From NCBI GenBank assembly GCA_022648165.1, contig JALCLX010000008.1:43021-107020 (forward strand): a DNA stretch of 64,000 nt. The letters are read 5' to 3'. Below, piece after piece: positions 63,873 through 64,000 of this stretch; position 1 is the first letter of the stretch; each line of letters begins with the position of its first letter. The DNA comes from Ancrocorticia sp. (GTDB lineage Bacteria; Actinomycetota; Actinomycetes; Actinomycetales; Actinomycetaceae). The notes beneath the pieces were generated by a model. That model was given only the letters and a program-made list of their open reading frames with translations, was not told the origin of the DNA and made no database searches. The position numbers were made by a program, and so were the translations under genes.

Positions 63873-64000
63873 GGGCCTTTCGCTGTTTGGTGTGGGTGGG
63901 CTGGTTATATGGTGACGGTGGCTAGGTCGAGCTTGCCGCAGGTCAGGTAGATCATCGTGGAGAAGTAGTCCATGTTGCGGAAGCCGCGGGCTCGGGTTTT
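63873..64000 (-). mobile_element. End of an ISL3-type insertion sequence (runs off the window)
   Basis: GGGCCTTTCGCTGTTTGG near 63873 is a plausible terminal inverted repeat, lying 30 bp beyond the DUF262 stop and about 30 bp beyond the transposase stop codon. The rest of the element is outside the window. Confidence 0.45.
63905..64000 (-). CDS. ISL3-family transposase, C-terminal end
   Basis: 31 codons at the right edge, too short for the ORF track. They read KTRARGFRNMDYFSTMIYL and end KLDLATVTI then TAA. The ARGFRN...F..MIYL pattern is the usual tail of ISL3-family transposases. Only the C-terminus is visible. Confidence 0.65.
   Translation of the reverse strand, partial: KTRARGFRNMDYFSTMIYLTCGKLDLATVTI

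Overview
The window looks like chromosomal DNA from a host- or mucosa-associated actinomycete. Evidence: moderately high GC, a type I-E style CRISPR repeat of the actinobacterial kind, a NarL-type two-component system, an LCP protein, a BY-kinase, and LacI/TetR-controlled glycosidase loci. Actinomycetaceae (Trueperella/Arcanobacterium/Actinomyces-like) is my best guess; the sequence alone does not fix the genus.

Layout. (1) 1-4 kb: a minus-strand operon SDR, CoA-transferase, MFS carrier, thiolase (cut by the window edge), suggesting import and thiolytic breakdown or synthesis of a short-chain acid. (2) 5.3-8.9 kb: XRE-cupin regulator, lipoprotein binding protein, amidohydrolase and a truncated ABC ATPase with no permease. 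(3) 9.2-13.7 kb: TetR regulator, GH3 glycosidase and sugar MFS carrier behind a promoter overlapped by a palindrome. (4) 13.9-21.7 kb, minus strand: isoaspartyl peptidase, serine hydrolase, zinc alcohol dehydrogenase, then a decaying cluster (DUF1593 gene with a frameshift, pcp, dapA-family gene with a frameshift and a stop) below a LacI regulator. (5) 22-27.3 kb: GH36 alpha-galactosidase with a complete importer lacking only the ATPase. (6) 27.5-32 kb: RidA, M20 peptidase, two gene remnants, class V aminotransferase and TetR. (7) 32-37.3 kb: VanZ-like protein, BY-kinase, low-molecular-weight tyrosine phosphatase, a membrane-anchored propeller-like protein and an LCP protein, a cell-envelope polysaccharide control module. 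(8) 37.4-41.9 kb: two-component system divergent from an FtsX-type ABC exporter. (9) 41.9-46 kb: mobA divergent from a HTH-TOBE regulator and modABC.

(10) 46-64 kb is an accessory region of insertion sequences and defence genes, most of them broken. It holds an IS110 element; a CRISPR array of 11 identical repeats without cas genes, split by an IS21 element that landed inside a spacer; an IS3 element; a second IS21 element abutting a truncated type III res gene; a type III mod gene lacking its N-terminus; a Hachiman-like pair (hamA lacking its N-terminal half, hamB with an in-frame TAA); and an apparently intact DUF262-DUF1524 protein with an extra C-terminal beta-rich domain, translationally coupled to hamB. 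An ISL3-type transposase end closes the window.

Recurring small features are short 16-27 bp tandem duplications, several lying across stop codons, and a 73 bp palindromic element present at least twice. Most coordinates come from the ORF track; some starts were moved to a better ribosome-binding site or an overlap with the upstream gene.
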